From: an uncultured Paraprevotella sp.
Lineage (GTDB): Bacteria; Bacteroidota; Bacteroidia; Bacteroidales; Bacteroidaceae
Assembly: GCA_910586505.1 (NCBI GenBank)
Contig: CAJUGV010000004.1
Span: 1 to 64,000, forward strand
DNA: 64,000 bases
Direction: 5' to 3'
A model generated the notes under the pieces. The model did no database searches and was not told where the DNA came from. It worked only from the letters and a program-made list of their open reading frames with translations. The translations under genes and the position numbers were made by a program. This document shows, in pieces, positions 15,975 to 23,848 of the stretch. Numbering within the stretch: the stretch's first letter is position 1; every line of letters begins with the position of its first letter.

Positions 15975-17166
15975 GACGATAGATATGAAAACAGAACAGA
16001 ATAACGAAATGAGCCGCCGCGGTTTCTTGAAACGGACGGTATTGGCAAGTGCGGCAATCTGCATCGCACCGACATTGGAAAAAGTAACGGCAGCCGAAAA
16101 AGCCATTACGGGTAAATCCATAGCATCCGGTGCAACTATTCCGGCAAGTATGGCGGCTGTCCGCACACGACGCACATTGGGTAGCGGTAGTGCGGCATTT
16201 TCCGTATCCGCAATGGGATATGGCTGTATGGGACTGAACCATAACCGCAGTCAATATCCGAGCAAGGAAAAGGAAATTGCATTGGTACGTGAAGCTGTAG
16301 AACGCGGCGTTACCCTTTTCGATACGGCAGAGAGTTATGGTTATCACGTCAATGAAAAGTTGGTCGGTGAAGCCTTGAAAGGCTATACCGACCGGGTATT
16401 TGTATCATCGAAGTTCGGACATAAGTTCGTGAACGGCGTACAAGTGAAAACCGAAGAAGACAGCACTCCGGCAAACATTCGCCGTGTGTGCGAAAACTCC
16501 CTGCGCAATCTCGGAGTGGAAACACTCGGTATGTTCTACCAACACCGCATAGACCCGAACACACCTATCGAGGTAGTGGCGGAAACGTGCGGCGAACTTA
16601 TCAAAGAGGGTAAAATCCTGCATTGGGGAATGTGCGAGGTGAATGTCGATACCATCCGCCGCGCCCACCGCATTTGTCCCGTTACGGCTATCCAAAGCGA
16701 ATATCACTTCATGCACCGCACGGTCGAAGAAAACGGCGTATTGGCTCTTTGTGAGGAACTGGGCATCGGTTTCGTTCCTTACAGTCCGCTGAACAGAGGT
16801 TTCCTCGGTGGTATGATTAACGAATACACGCAATTCGACACCTCTAATGACAACCGCCAAACCTTGCCACGTTTTCAGCCCGAAGCCATTCGTGCCAACT
16901 ATCGCATTGTGGAAGTATTGAACGCTTTCGGACGGACAAGGGGTATTACCTCGGCACAGGTGGCATTGGCTTGGTTGATGAACAAAAAACCGTTTATAGT
17001 TCCCATTCCCGGCACAACCAAACTCTCGCATTTGGAAGAAAATCTGAGGGCTTGCGACATCATGTTCTCGGTAGAAGAAATGACGGAATTGGAAAAGGCA
17101 GTAGCCGCAATTCCGGTTGTCGGTAGCCGTTACGATGCCTTGCAAGAATCGAAAATACAGAAATAA
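15967..17166 (+). CDS. Tat-signal aldo/keto reductase
   Basis: A 399-residue AKR that begins with a twin-arginine signal ('EMSRRGFLKRTVLASAAICI') ending near an alanine-rich cleavage zone. The mature part is a (beta/alpha)8 aldo/keto reductase: 'GYGCMGLNHNRSQYP', 'LFDTAESYG' with the catalytic Asp and Tyr, 'VFVSSKFGHK' with the catalytic Lys, 'YQHRIDPNTPIE', and the NADP-binding 'PIPGTTKLSHLEENL'. It reduces carbonyls with NAD(P)H, so export would require cofactor loading before folded transport, which is what Tat does. tatA and tatC lie in the same operon. An internal ATG at 15985 would shorten the N-region by six residues. Confidence 0.93.
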   Translation: MNKTIDMKTEQNNEMSRRGFLKRTVLASAAICIAPTLEKVTAAEKAITGKSIASGATIPASMAAVRTRRTLGSGSAAFSVSAMGYGCMGLNHNRSQYPSKEKEIALVREAVERGVTLFDTAESYGYHVNEKLVGEALKGYTDRVFVSSKFGHKFVNGVQVKTEEDSTPANIRRVCENSLRNLGVETLGMFYQHRIDPNTPIEVVAETCGELIKEGKILHWGMCEVNVDTIRRAHRICPVTAIQSEYHFMHRTVEENGVLALCEELGIGFVPYSPLNRGFLGGMINEYTQFDTSNDNRQTLPRFQPEAIRANYRIVEVLNAFGRTRGITSAQVALAWLMNKKPFIVPIPGTTKLSHLEENLRACDIMFSVEEMTELEKAVAAIPVVGSRYDALQESKIQK

Positions 17167-17169
17167 CGC

Positions 17170-18198
17170 ATGCGAAAGATAATCTTCTATATGGCTGTCG
17201 TTGCTTTATTATCAAATTGCAACACCCACAACGTAAATGTCTTGCAGATAGCCGAACAAGGCAGTTTCGCCGTAGGCGGCACGGTATTGACCGATTCATT
17301 GGGACGCAGCTACCACGGTGACCATGCCTATGTGTTCTATCAAAAGCCTGTCGATGCACGGAAATATCCACTTGTTTTTGCACACGGAGTAGGTCAGTTC
17401 TCCAAAACGTGGGAAACTACACCTGACGGACGGGAGGGATTTCAGAATATCTTCCTACGGCGTGGTTTCTCTACCTACCTTGTTGACCAACCCCGGCGTG
17501 GCAATGCAGGGCGTAGCACGGAAGCAGTTACTATATCTCCTGCCTTTGATGAAGAAGAATGGTTCAACCGTTTCCGTGTAGGGATATACCCCGATTATTT
17601 CGAGGGCGTACAATTCAGCCGTGACAAAGAAGCTCTCAATCAATATTTCCGTCAAATGACACCAAATGTCGGCTCGGTGGATTTTGAGGTCTATTCCGAT
17701 GCCTATGCCGCCTTGTTCAATAAAATTGGTCCGGCGATATTCGTTACCCACTCGCAAGGTGGTCCGGTAGGTTGGTACACCTTGCTCAAAACGGACAATA
17801 TCAAGGCGATTGTTTCCTACGAACCGGGTGGTGGTATTCCATTTCCGGAGGGGCAAGTACCCGAAGAAGGAAAGATACTGACCCTATCGAAGAAAACGGA
17901 AGGGGTGGAAGTGCCGATGTCCGACTTTATGAAGTACACAGAAATTCCGATTATCGTCTATTATGGCGACAATCTGCCTGAAACGGACGAACGACCGGAA
18001 CTATACGAATGGACACGCCGTCTGCACCTGATGCGCAAGTGGGCTAAGATGCTCAACGATTTGGGCGGTGATGTGACGGTAATACATCTGCCGGAAATCG
18101 GTTTACATGGAAATACGCATTTCCCATTCTCTGACTTGAATAATATTGAAGTGGCGGATTTATTATCAAAATGGCTATATGAAAAGAATTTAGACTAA
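17170..18198 (+). CDS. Lipoprotein alpha/beta hydrolase
   Basis: 342 residues. A short type II signal peptide ends in the lipobox 'LLSNC', so the protein should be lipid-anchored outside the cytoplasm. The hydrolase fold shows 'VFAHGVGQFSKTW' (oxyanion region), 'LVDQPRRGNAGRS', the nucleophile motif 'THSQGG' (G-x-S-x-G variant HSQGG), and a late 'IGLHGNTHF' with the candidate catalytic His. It resembles esterase-like proteins that accompany AKRs in Bacteroidales islands. The substrate is unknown. It starts 3 bp after the AKR stop. Confidence 0.85.
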   Translation: MRKIIFYMAVVALLSNCNTHNVNVLQIAEQGSFAVGGTVLTDSLGRSYHGDHAYVFYQKPVDARKYPLVFAHGVGQFSKTWETTPDGREGFQNIFLRRGFSTYLVDQPRRGNAGRSTEAVTISPAFDEEEWFNRFRVGIYPDYFEGVQFSRDKEALNQYFRQMTPNVGSVDFEVYSDAYAALFNKIGPAIFVTHSQGGPVGWYTLLKTDNIKAIVSYEPGGGIPFPEGQVPEEGKILTLSKKTEGVEVPMSDFMKYTEIPIIVYYGDNLPETDERPELYEWTRRLHLMRKWAKMLNDLGGDVTVIHLPEIGLHGNTHFPFSDLNNIEVADLLSKWLYEKNLD

Positions 18199-18209
18199 TA
18201 ATTACAAGT

Positions 18210-18800
18210 ATGAAAATGATTAATCTTTTATTCACCGCATTATTATTCTGTATCGTATCATGCAGTAGCGGAATATCAGCAGAAGAAATACCGACACCTG
18301 ACCGCCCAACAACGGAAGCAGGCAAAACGCTGATCGTCTATTTCTCGTGGAGTGGCAATACTCGTGCCGTAGCAAACACTATCCAAGAACTGACGGGCTG
18401 CGATATTGTAGAAATAGAAGTCGAAGAACCTTATTCTTCGGTATATAATGAAGTTACAGCACGTGCCCGGCAAGAGCTGGATAATGATATTCGTCCGGCA
18501 TTGGTTACACAAGTCGAAAATATAGATGAATACGATACACTGATTGTCGGAACACCTATTTGGAGCAGTCGGCTTGCACCTCCTGTAAAAAGTTTCTTGG
18601 CTATGTATGACCTCACTGGAAAGAAAATCGCTCCGTTCTGCACGCATGGCGGTAGTGGAACAGCGCAAAGTGTAAACAATATCCGTTCCGTCTGTCCCGA
18701 TTCCGAAATCCTGCAATCATTGGCTATATCAAGTAGTCAAGCGAAAAATGCACGGATCAGTATAGAACGGTGGCTACAAACCATTGGTTTAGTCGAATAA
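18210..18800 (+). CDS. Lipoprotein flavodoxin
   Basis: 196 residues. The lipobox 'CIVSC' ends the signal peptide, and after a linker there is a complete flavodoxin domain: the phosphate-binding loop 'YFSWSGNTRAVAN', 'YDTLIVGTPIWSSRL' for the isoalloxazine 50s/60s region, and 'CTHGGSG'. Flavodoxins carry electrons through FMN and are normally cytoplasmic, so a lipid-anchored one implies electron transfer in the periplasm or cell envelope, perhaps with the exported AKR. The gap to the neighbouring genes is 11-14 bp on each side. Confidence 0.87.
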   Translation: MKMINLLFTALLFCIVSCSSGISAEEIPTPDRPTTEAGKTLIVYFSWSGNTRAVANTIQELTGCDIVEIEVEEPYSSVYNEVTARARQELDNDIRPALVTQVENIDEYDTLIVGTPIWSSRLAPPVKSFLAMYDLTGKKIAPFCTHGGSGTAQSVNNIRSVCPDSEILQSLAISSSQAKNARISIERWLQTIGLVE

Positions 18801-18814
18801 TCTAAAAACGTATT

Positions 18815-19006
18815 ATGATACCTTTATTTATCGGCGGTCTGGGTATGCAGGAAGTGCTGCTGATCGCATTGGTCGTGCTGCTATTCTTCGGCGGCAAGAA
18901 GATTCCCGAACTGATGAAAGGACTGGGAAAAGGCGTCCGTTCGTTCAAGGAAGGGATGAACAATATCGAGAAAGAAATCGAAGAAAAACCAGAGAAGAAA
19001 GAGTAA
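18815..19006 (+). CDS. tatA: Sec-independent protein translocase TatA
   Basis: A 63-residue protein with one N-terminal membrane helix ('EVLLIALVVLLFFGG'), the FGxxKIPEL hinge ('FGGKKIPELMKGLGK'), an amphipathic helix and a charged lysine/glutamate tail. TatA forms the pore-like assembly for folded twin-arginine proteins. It lies 4 bp before tatC, and the same operon encodes a twin-arginine substrate. Confidence 0.95.
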   Translation: MIPLFIGGLGMQEVLLIALVVLLFFGGKKIPELMKGLGKGVRSFKEGMNNIEKEIEEKPEKKE

Positions 19007-19010
19007 GCGG

Positions 19011-19814
19011 ATGGCGGCGAATACGGACAGACAATCTTTCTGGGATCATCTCGACGTGTTGCGGGCGGCTATCGTGAAAAGTCTGCTCGTGGCCATTGTG
19101 TTCGGCGTGGCGGCATTCTGTTTCAAGGAGGAACTGTTCGCCGTCATCCTCGCACCCAAAGATGCCGACTTCATTACCTACCGCCTGCTCTATGCGCTCA
19201 GCGGTCTGGTGACGGAGGCCGGTGCACCGGATTTTCTCGTGAAACTCATCAACACGGGATTGGCCGAACAATTCATTATCCACATGAAAGTCGCATTATG
19301 CGCCGGAATCCTCTGTGCGTCGCCTTACATCCTCTACCAGTTGTTCCGTTTCGTATCGCCGGCCTTGTACGTCAATGAGCGGAAATATGTGGTACGGGTA
19401 GTCGGAGGCGGCTATGCCATGTTCGCCTTGGGTGTGGCGGCCAGCTACTTTCTGGTTTTCCCGTTGACGTTCCGTTTCTTGGGAACCTATCAGGTCAGCG
19501 GTGAGGTGGAGAACATGATTGCCCTGCAATCCTACATTTCAACGCTGATGACCATGTCGCTGGCAATGGGACTTGTTTTCGAAATACCGATTCTCTCGTG
19601 GCTGTTTGCCAAATTGGGATTGCTATCAGCCGGTTTCATGCGCAAATACCGCAAACACGCCATTGTGGTCATTCTTGTGATGGCTGCCATTATTACACCG
19701 ACCTCTGATGTCTTCACGCTGTCGCTGGTCGCATTGCCGATGTGGTTATTGTATGAGGTAAGTATTCTTATCGTAAATAAAACGACACACAAAGATACTC
19801 GGACAGAGAAATGA
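19011..19814 (+). CDS. tatC: Sec-independent protein translocase TatC
   Basis: A 267-residue protein with six predicted membrane helices. The N-terminal 'SFWDHLDVLRAAIVKSL' holds the F-x-x-H-L-x-x-L-R receptor motif that binds the twin-arginine signal, and conserved 'FRFVSPALYVNERK' and 'VFEIPI' segments follow. A short basic tail ends the protein. It is the last gene of the operon. No TatB is present, as is usual for Bacteroidetes TatAC systems. Confidence 0.95.
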   Translation: MAANTDRQSFWDHLDVLRAAIVKSLLVAIVFGVAAFCFKEELFAVILAPKDADFITYRLLYALSGLVTEAGAPDFLVKLINTGLAEQFIIHMKVALCAGILCASPYILYQLFRFVSPALYVNERKYVVRVVGGGYAMFALGVAASYFLVFPLTFRFLGTYQVSGEVENMIALQSYISTLMTMSLAMGLVFEIPILSWLFAKLGLLSAGFMRKYRKHAIVVILVMAAIITPTSDVFTLSLVALPMWLLYEVSILIVNKTTHKDTRTEK

Positions 19815-19891
19815 TATTCTCCAAAACCTCTCTTAAATGACTACTAAAATGAATTTAACAATTAAATAAACTCATAAACAAGTAATTCAAC

Positions 19892-20679
19892 ATGAAAGAA
19901 CAAATCAAAAAGTCTTCTCTTTTTTTGAAGAGAAGCAACACCTGACCCACTTCGCTACCGAACAGGATGTAGCAAAAGAACTATTCGAGTTACTCTCCGA
20001 AGCGAGAGAACTCTATCTCAAAAATGTGATTGCGGATGGCAAACGGTACAGCCGCTATGTGGATGACTTCATCAACAGCCACCGGTACATCAACTGCGAT
20101 AATGTGGTTTGCAGGAACTGCCACGAAATGAACATCCACATCGTCAAAGGGCTGCTAACAGAATATGCCCACCACATTCACTCTCTCTTTACCTCGCCAA
20201 ACTTCTCTTTCGAGGAGTGTATGGAACTGCGAAAGCAGTATGACAGGTCGGAATCGTTGCCGATACCTGTTGTGCATCACACCGATAGGGTAACAGAAGC
20301 TCCACCGCTTTCTTTCGGCTGCAGTTTTACCCGTGAACAGATGATAGGTATCGTGGCTTGTGCCACCGCTTATCATCTGTTTTGCGTTTCTACGCTTTGC
20401 ATTGAGGACATGGAAGCACTCTTTGCCTGCCGGGAAGGTTTCTGCATTCGGGTGAACAATATCCGCCATGTGGCTGTTCTGTTCGATGCACTTCTTGAAA
20501 ATTCGCTTATTCAACCGCATTGGCAGTCCGTTCTTGATAAAGGTAAGTTCCTATTGTCCAAAGACGGCAAGCGGTTCGTTTCTGCGTCGAGCCTTTCATC
20601 GGCCCTTTCCTCTGTGAGGAGCAACATGGGGGCAGTTGCTTATTCCATAAAGAAAGCTATTGGTCAACTGGAAAGATAA
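19892..20679 (+). pseudogene. Hypothetical gene with a frameshift in a T7 tract
   Basis: From ATG 19892 the frame reads 'MKEQIKKSSLFLKRSNT' and stops. Restoring one T in the run at about 19919-19925 instead gives 'SSLFFEEKQHLTHFATEQDV', which continues without a break to the stop at 20679, for a total of about 262 residues. The main body contains several Cys and His residues ('CDNVVCRNCHEMNIH') and ends with a basic helix ('SIKKAIGQLER'). I do not recognise it. It lies between the Tat operon and the mobilisation genes. The homopolymer makes phase variation, decay or sequencing error all possible. Confidence 0.6.
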
Positions 20680-20768
20680 ACGAACCATTTTGCAATAGGC
20701 GAAAGCAACAGCATCCGGTTTTGTTGGATGTTGTTGCTTTTGTGTGAAAGAAAACAGCCAATAAAATG

Positions 20769-21485
20769 TTACTTTGTATGGGTGGAATTATATTCTATAT
20801 ACTCTCGTTGTAACGAATACCGTCGTATCTCTTGCCGTAATCGGTCATTGTCGTGTATGATATAACAAGCTATCGTAACGGTAATCAGCCAGATACAGAG
20901 CAGGCATATCCACACGAGTTGCCGGACGTGACGGGAACGGTATGCCCGATGCAGACAGTATAACGGTATATCTTTGAACAGGTACGCAAACACATCCTTT
21001 AACCGCTTGGGACGGGACGGAAATGCTGTTTTAGTCACCCTTGCCGCCTGAATGTCCTGTTTGGCGATAAGGATATCCAGCTTGGCTTCAACCCTGCGGC
21101 TGCTGGCTTCTTGTCGTTTAGTGGTTTCCCCGATATATTTGTATGTGTCGCATACGATTATACACTTTTGCAACACGTCGGCATAGTCTGCCGAAAGTTT
21201 CGTGTAGCATTCCTGCGGTGTGAGTGCGCCCCGTGTCTTGGCTTCCTGCTCCTCCTGCTCGAACTTGCGCTGCCTCTCTTCCAACAACTCTTTCACGGCA
21301 TTTCTCACCGCCGTCGCGATACGCTCTTTAAAAGCCTCCGTATCGACTGGCTTCGCGTCGGTATGCCCGCATAGGTTTCTGTTCAGGGCTTCCACTGCCG
21401 CGAGGTTCGCGGCCAGTAATTCCTGCAACTCGTCGAGCGGTGTTACCGGCTCGTCTTTCAAGGGGGTAGGTCTTTTGCTTGTCAT
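20769..21485 (-). CDS. Coiled-coil membrane protein of the mobilisation module
   Basis: 238 residues. The N-terminal 150 residues are charged and helical with a coiled-coil stretch ('KELLEERQRKFEQEEQEAKT'). One hydrophobic segment ('LVWICLLCIWLITVTIACYI') lies near residue 195, followed by a short basic tail. It begins 2 bp after the relaxase stop and is thus co-transcribed with it. Proteins of this shape often follow relaxases in Bacteroidales mobilisable elements and may connect the relaxosome to the membrane. No enzymatic motif is seen. Confidence 0.7.
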   Translation of the reverse strand: MTSKRPTPLKDEPVTPLDELQELLAANLAAVEALNRNLCGHTDAKPVDTEAFKERIATAVRNAVKELLEERQRKFEQEEQEAKTRGALTPQECYTKLSADYADVLQKCIIVCDTYKYIGETTKRQEASSRRVEAKLDILIAKQDIQAARVTKTAFPSRPKRLKDVFAYLFKDIPLYCLHRAYRSRHVRQLVWICLLCIWLITVTIACYIIHDNDRLRQEIRRYSLQREYIEYNSTHTK

Positions 21486-21487
21486 CG

Positions 21488-22525
21488 TTATCTTTTTCGT
21501 TTATATGGGTTCTTCTTGCTCTTTTCCTTATCCTCGTCGTTCCAGTTCCGGTCGTTGCTGCCGCCACCTCCGCCGCCGGTCTGTACGACATGGGGCTGCA
21601 TGACGAGTTCCGCCACCGCTTCGCCTATGCCGCCTCCGGAGGAAGCCCCGCCGTCCGTTGTCGTTTCCGTGGAGGTCATGCCATCCGAGATTCCAACCGT
21701 CTCCGATGGGGTATCGGAGAGTTGCCGGCCAAAAGAGAAACCGGATTGTTCCGTCCGCCCGTCAGATGCGATCAAGTCCTTGGCGTTGCCTGCAACATCC
21801 GGTATTATGCCCAGACTTTGGCAGAGCTTGGCGTATGTCATGGAGCGGTCGATCTGATAACCACCAAAAGAGATGTTGCTGCAAGTGAACACCACGCCTT
21901 TGGGCTTACCCTCCGCGTTGAGGGTGATGTTCATGCCGATACCCCGTGCGGCAAGGGCGGCTTTCAATGCTTCCATGCTGCGGCTGGTCTGCAATGCCTC
22001 GGTAACGGTATCGTAGATGCGGTATTTGACAGCGGCCTTGCCTTTCAGACGGTCGCGGTTCACCTTTTTCTTGTCCTTGCTGAAAGTAAGGCCGTATTCC
22101 CGCGTGAGGGCTTGGGTAATGCGTGCCGACTTGCGGAAACCTTGGTCGCCCGTGATGGCGTTGCCGTCGTTGTCCACCCGGTTGTAGGCGATATGCACGT
22201 GGGGGTGCGGCTTGTCGTGATGACGGGACATGACGTACTGCGTGTTCACGATGCCCATGCGCTGCAGGTATTCCTTGGCTATGTCGGCCATCAACGTGTC
22301 CGACAGCTTGGGCGCGTCCTCCGGCGCGAAGCTCAAGGAGATATGCCCGACGAAGTTCTTCAGCGACGGGCGGCTTTTGGCCTGCAGGCTGAAGCTCGCC
22401 ACGATGGACTTGTTCGATGTCAGGTCCACGCCCTCGGAAGCGATGATGTTCGCATTCTTGTTCTTGATGTCGTTGGCGTAATCCACCAGCCCGGCGAAAC
22501 CTTGTCCGCTGCTTATCTTTGCCAT
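21488..22525 (-). CDS. Relaxase/mobilisation nuclease (MOB-P type)
   Basis: 345 residues. The relaxase domain fills the first 200 residues: an early Tyr ('LVDYAND', about residue 17) and the metal-binding three-histidine motif 'HDKPHPHVHIAYN' near residues 104-116, typical of PF03432 nickases that cleave oriT and stay bound to the 5' end. The C-terminal 100 residues are low complexity, with a Gly run and a Lys/Asn/Asp-rich end. Two adjacent ATGs (22528 and 22525) are possible starts. It overlaps neither neighbour but sits 6 bp after the MobC-like gene. oriT is probably nearby on the 5' side. Confidence 0.9.
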   Translation of the reverse strand: MAKISSGQGFAGLVDYANDIKNKNANIIASEGVDLTSNKSIVASFSLQAKSRPSLKNFVGHISLSFAPEDAPKLSDTLMADIAKEYLQRMGIVNTQYVMSRHHDKPHPHVHIAYNRVDNDGNAITGDQGFRKSARITQALTREYGLTFSKDKKKVNRDRLKGKAAVKYRIYDTVTEALQTSRSMEALKAALAARGIGMNITLNAEGKPKGVVFTCSNISFGGYQIDRSMTYAKLCQSLGIIPDVAGNAKDLIASDGRTEQSGFSFGRQLSDTPSETVGISDGMTSTETTTDGGASSGGGIGEAVAELVMQPHVVQTGGGGGGSNDRNWNDEDKEKSKKNPYKRKR

Positions 22526-22531
22526 CATGGG

Positions 22532-22912
22532 TTATAACTGTTCGTTGAGTTTTACAATCAGGCCGCTTATCTCTTGGGACAACCGCTTGTTATAATCGGC
22601 AATGTACTGTGGCCCATGTATGTGTCCGAGGTGCGCCAGCTGGTTCAGGTTGTTCGCCATGCCTGCCAGTGCGCGGAGCCACTTTATCGTCTCCCTCGAC
22701 AGGGGTTCCTTGACATAGCCGTTCACCGCCAGTTCGTAAACGATTTCGGAAAGCGGCCTCGCCGTCCGCTTGCTGCGGCGTACCAGTTTGGCGTAATTCG
22801 CCCGGTCGAAATAGACCTTCACGGGACAGTCGCGCTTCTCGCCGTCGGGCAGTTTCGGGCGTCCGCCCTGCTTCCGTTCCGGGGTATTGCTTTCGGGGTG
22901 TGTCGGGTTCAT
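22532..22912 (-). CDS. MobC-like mobilisation accessory protein
   Basis: 126 residues. A proline-rich start is followed by a ribbon-helix-helix-like segment ('CPVKVYFDRANYAKLVRRSK') and the helix 'WLRALAGMANNLNQLAHLGH', which is the MobC/BmgB family signature (the 'x-N-x-N-Q-x-A' motif). MobC proteins bind oriT and help the relaxase to open DNA. The ATG at 22912 is preferred because it is preceded by a strong Shine-Dalgarno sequence (AAGGAGG on the minus strand), unusual in this phylum. A longer frame to 22981 lacks support. Confidence 0.88.
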   Translation of the reverse strand: MNPTHPESNTPERKQGGRPKLPDGEKRDCPVKVYFDRANYAKLVRRSKRTARPLSEIVYELAVNGYVKEPLSRETIKWLRALAGMANNLNQLAHLGHIHGPQYIADYNKRLSQEISGLIVKLNEQL

Positions 22913-23108
22913 CGTGCCGCCTCCTTCCCGCTGCCGTGTCCGGCAGCTCCCCGTTCCGTCAGGCGGTTTTGTGGGACACAAAACCTATACTTGCTCCCCG
23001 AACACACCCCGACCTTCCTGTACGTCCGGCAGAAACGGGGCGTTCCGACGAGAACGGATGCCACCACGCAGGCTGGCGGTCTGCCAATGATTTCCGGTAT
23101 CACAGCCA

Positions 23109-23354
23109 TTACTTACCCCCTTTCTCACGTCCCACGATATACGCCTGCGCCTGCTGGTCGAGTTCGGTCTGCGAGGCGATGCGGATGTTCTTCTGCCACG
23201 CCTCCAGTTCCGCCTTGTCGAAGAAGCAGAGTTTGCCGTTCGGTTTATAATACGGGATGACGCGGCGCATCATCAGCTTGTGCAGGTAGCTTACCTTCAG
23301 ACCGAGGAATTTTGCCGCTTCGGCTGTCGGAATCAGTTGTTTCTTTTCTTCCAT
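23109..23354 (-). CDS. Excisionase-like HTH_17 protein
   Basis: 81 residues with a MerR/excisionase-type winged helix: 'LIPTAEAAKFLGLKVSYLHK' then 'IPYYKPNGKLCFFDKAELEAW'. It matches small DNA-binding proteins that precede mobC and relaxase genes in Bacteroidales elements. Its ATG is at 23354, and longer upstream frames look spurious. It may act as a recombination directionality factor for the tandem integrases or as a regulator of mobilisation. The 23-bp repeat array lies 310 bp upstream of its start. Confidence 0.85.
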   Translation of the reverse strand: MEEKKQLIPTAEAAKFLGLKVSYLHKLMMRRVIPYYKPNGKLCFFDKAELEAWQKNIRIASQTELDQQAQAYIVGREKGGK

Positions 23355-23665
23355 GTTGCTGTCATTTTTTAGTGAATACTCGTGATATGAAAACCGTCTC
23401 CCGATGTGGAAGACGTTGCAAAGTAAGGCATGGGAAACGGCACTGGAAAGGGTTTCGAGGCTGTGTAAAACAGAGGGAAAATAAGGTAGCAAACAGAACG
23501 GGACAACGCTGTAATACTGTAGAAGGCAGCCGAAAACCGCCAAGGGAAGCAAAGGCGGCGGAAGAACGGGAAAAACGGCGGTAACAGGCAGCCGGACGAA
23601 AGGCGGTCAGCCGCAATCATATCCGGCAAGAATATGGATGCGCCATTTTACGGAACAAATAGCTG
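23355..23665. other. Gene-free interval between HTH gene and repeat array
   Basis: No credible coding frame on either strand. The 240 bp upstream of the HTH gene are purine-rich on the plus strand. The position, upstream of mobC and the relaxase gene, makes it a reasonable place for oriT, but no nick-site consensus can be identified by eye. Confidence 0.4.
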
Positions 23666-23780
23666 CCAAATCCCCTATTATTTTTGCGCCAAATTACCAA
23701 GCAAAACAAAGTCAAATAACCAAGTAGCAACACGCCAAATGCCAAAGCAAAATAACACCAAATGACAAAGTAATCCGTAA
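23666..23780. repeat. Five tandem CCAAAT-led units with exact 23-bp period
   Basis: Units start at 23666, 23689, 23712, 23735 and 23758. Each begins CCAAAT (TCAAAT in the third) and most continue with ACCAAG or a similar CAAAG word. A weaker sixth unit (CCATTT) starts exactly 23 bp earlier at 23643. The array ends just upstream of the -33 element of the ATPase promoter. Iteron-like arrays of this period are seen at replication origins and transfer origins and as regulator sites. Confidence 0.7.
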
Positions 23781-23785
23781 AAGCC

Positions 23786-23816
23786 TTGGAGGATAAGCGG
23801 TTTGTGATTATCTTTG
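23786..23816 (+). promoter_or_regulatory. Promoter TTG-N20-TATCTTTG for the DUF4143 ATPase
   Basis: -33 TTG at 23786-23788 and -7 TATCTTTG at 23809-23816 with 20-bp spacing fit the Bacteroidales consensus. The ATG is 33 bp downstream. The 23-bp repeat array lies directly upstream of the -33 element. Confidence 0.65.
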
Positions 23817-23848
23817 CGCATGATTATTGACGTGATAAATTGGAACAG

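Noticed and set aside
19892..20679. RteC-like regulator of conjugative transposons
   Set aside because: Position suggested it, but the residues do not resemble RteC as I know it, so the gene is left as hypothetical.
21479..22537. 352-codon plus-strand frame
   Set aside because: It is the exact antisense of the relaxase gene in GC-rich DNA, where long shadow frames are common. It has no family and no promoter box.
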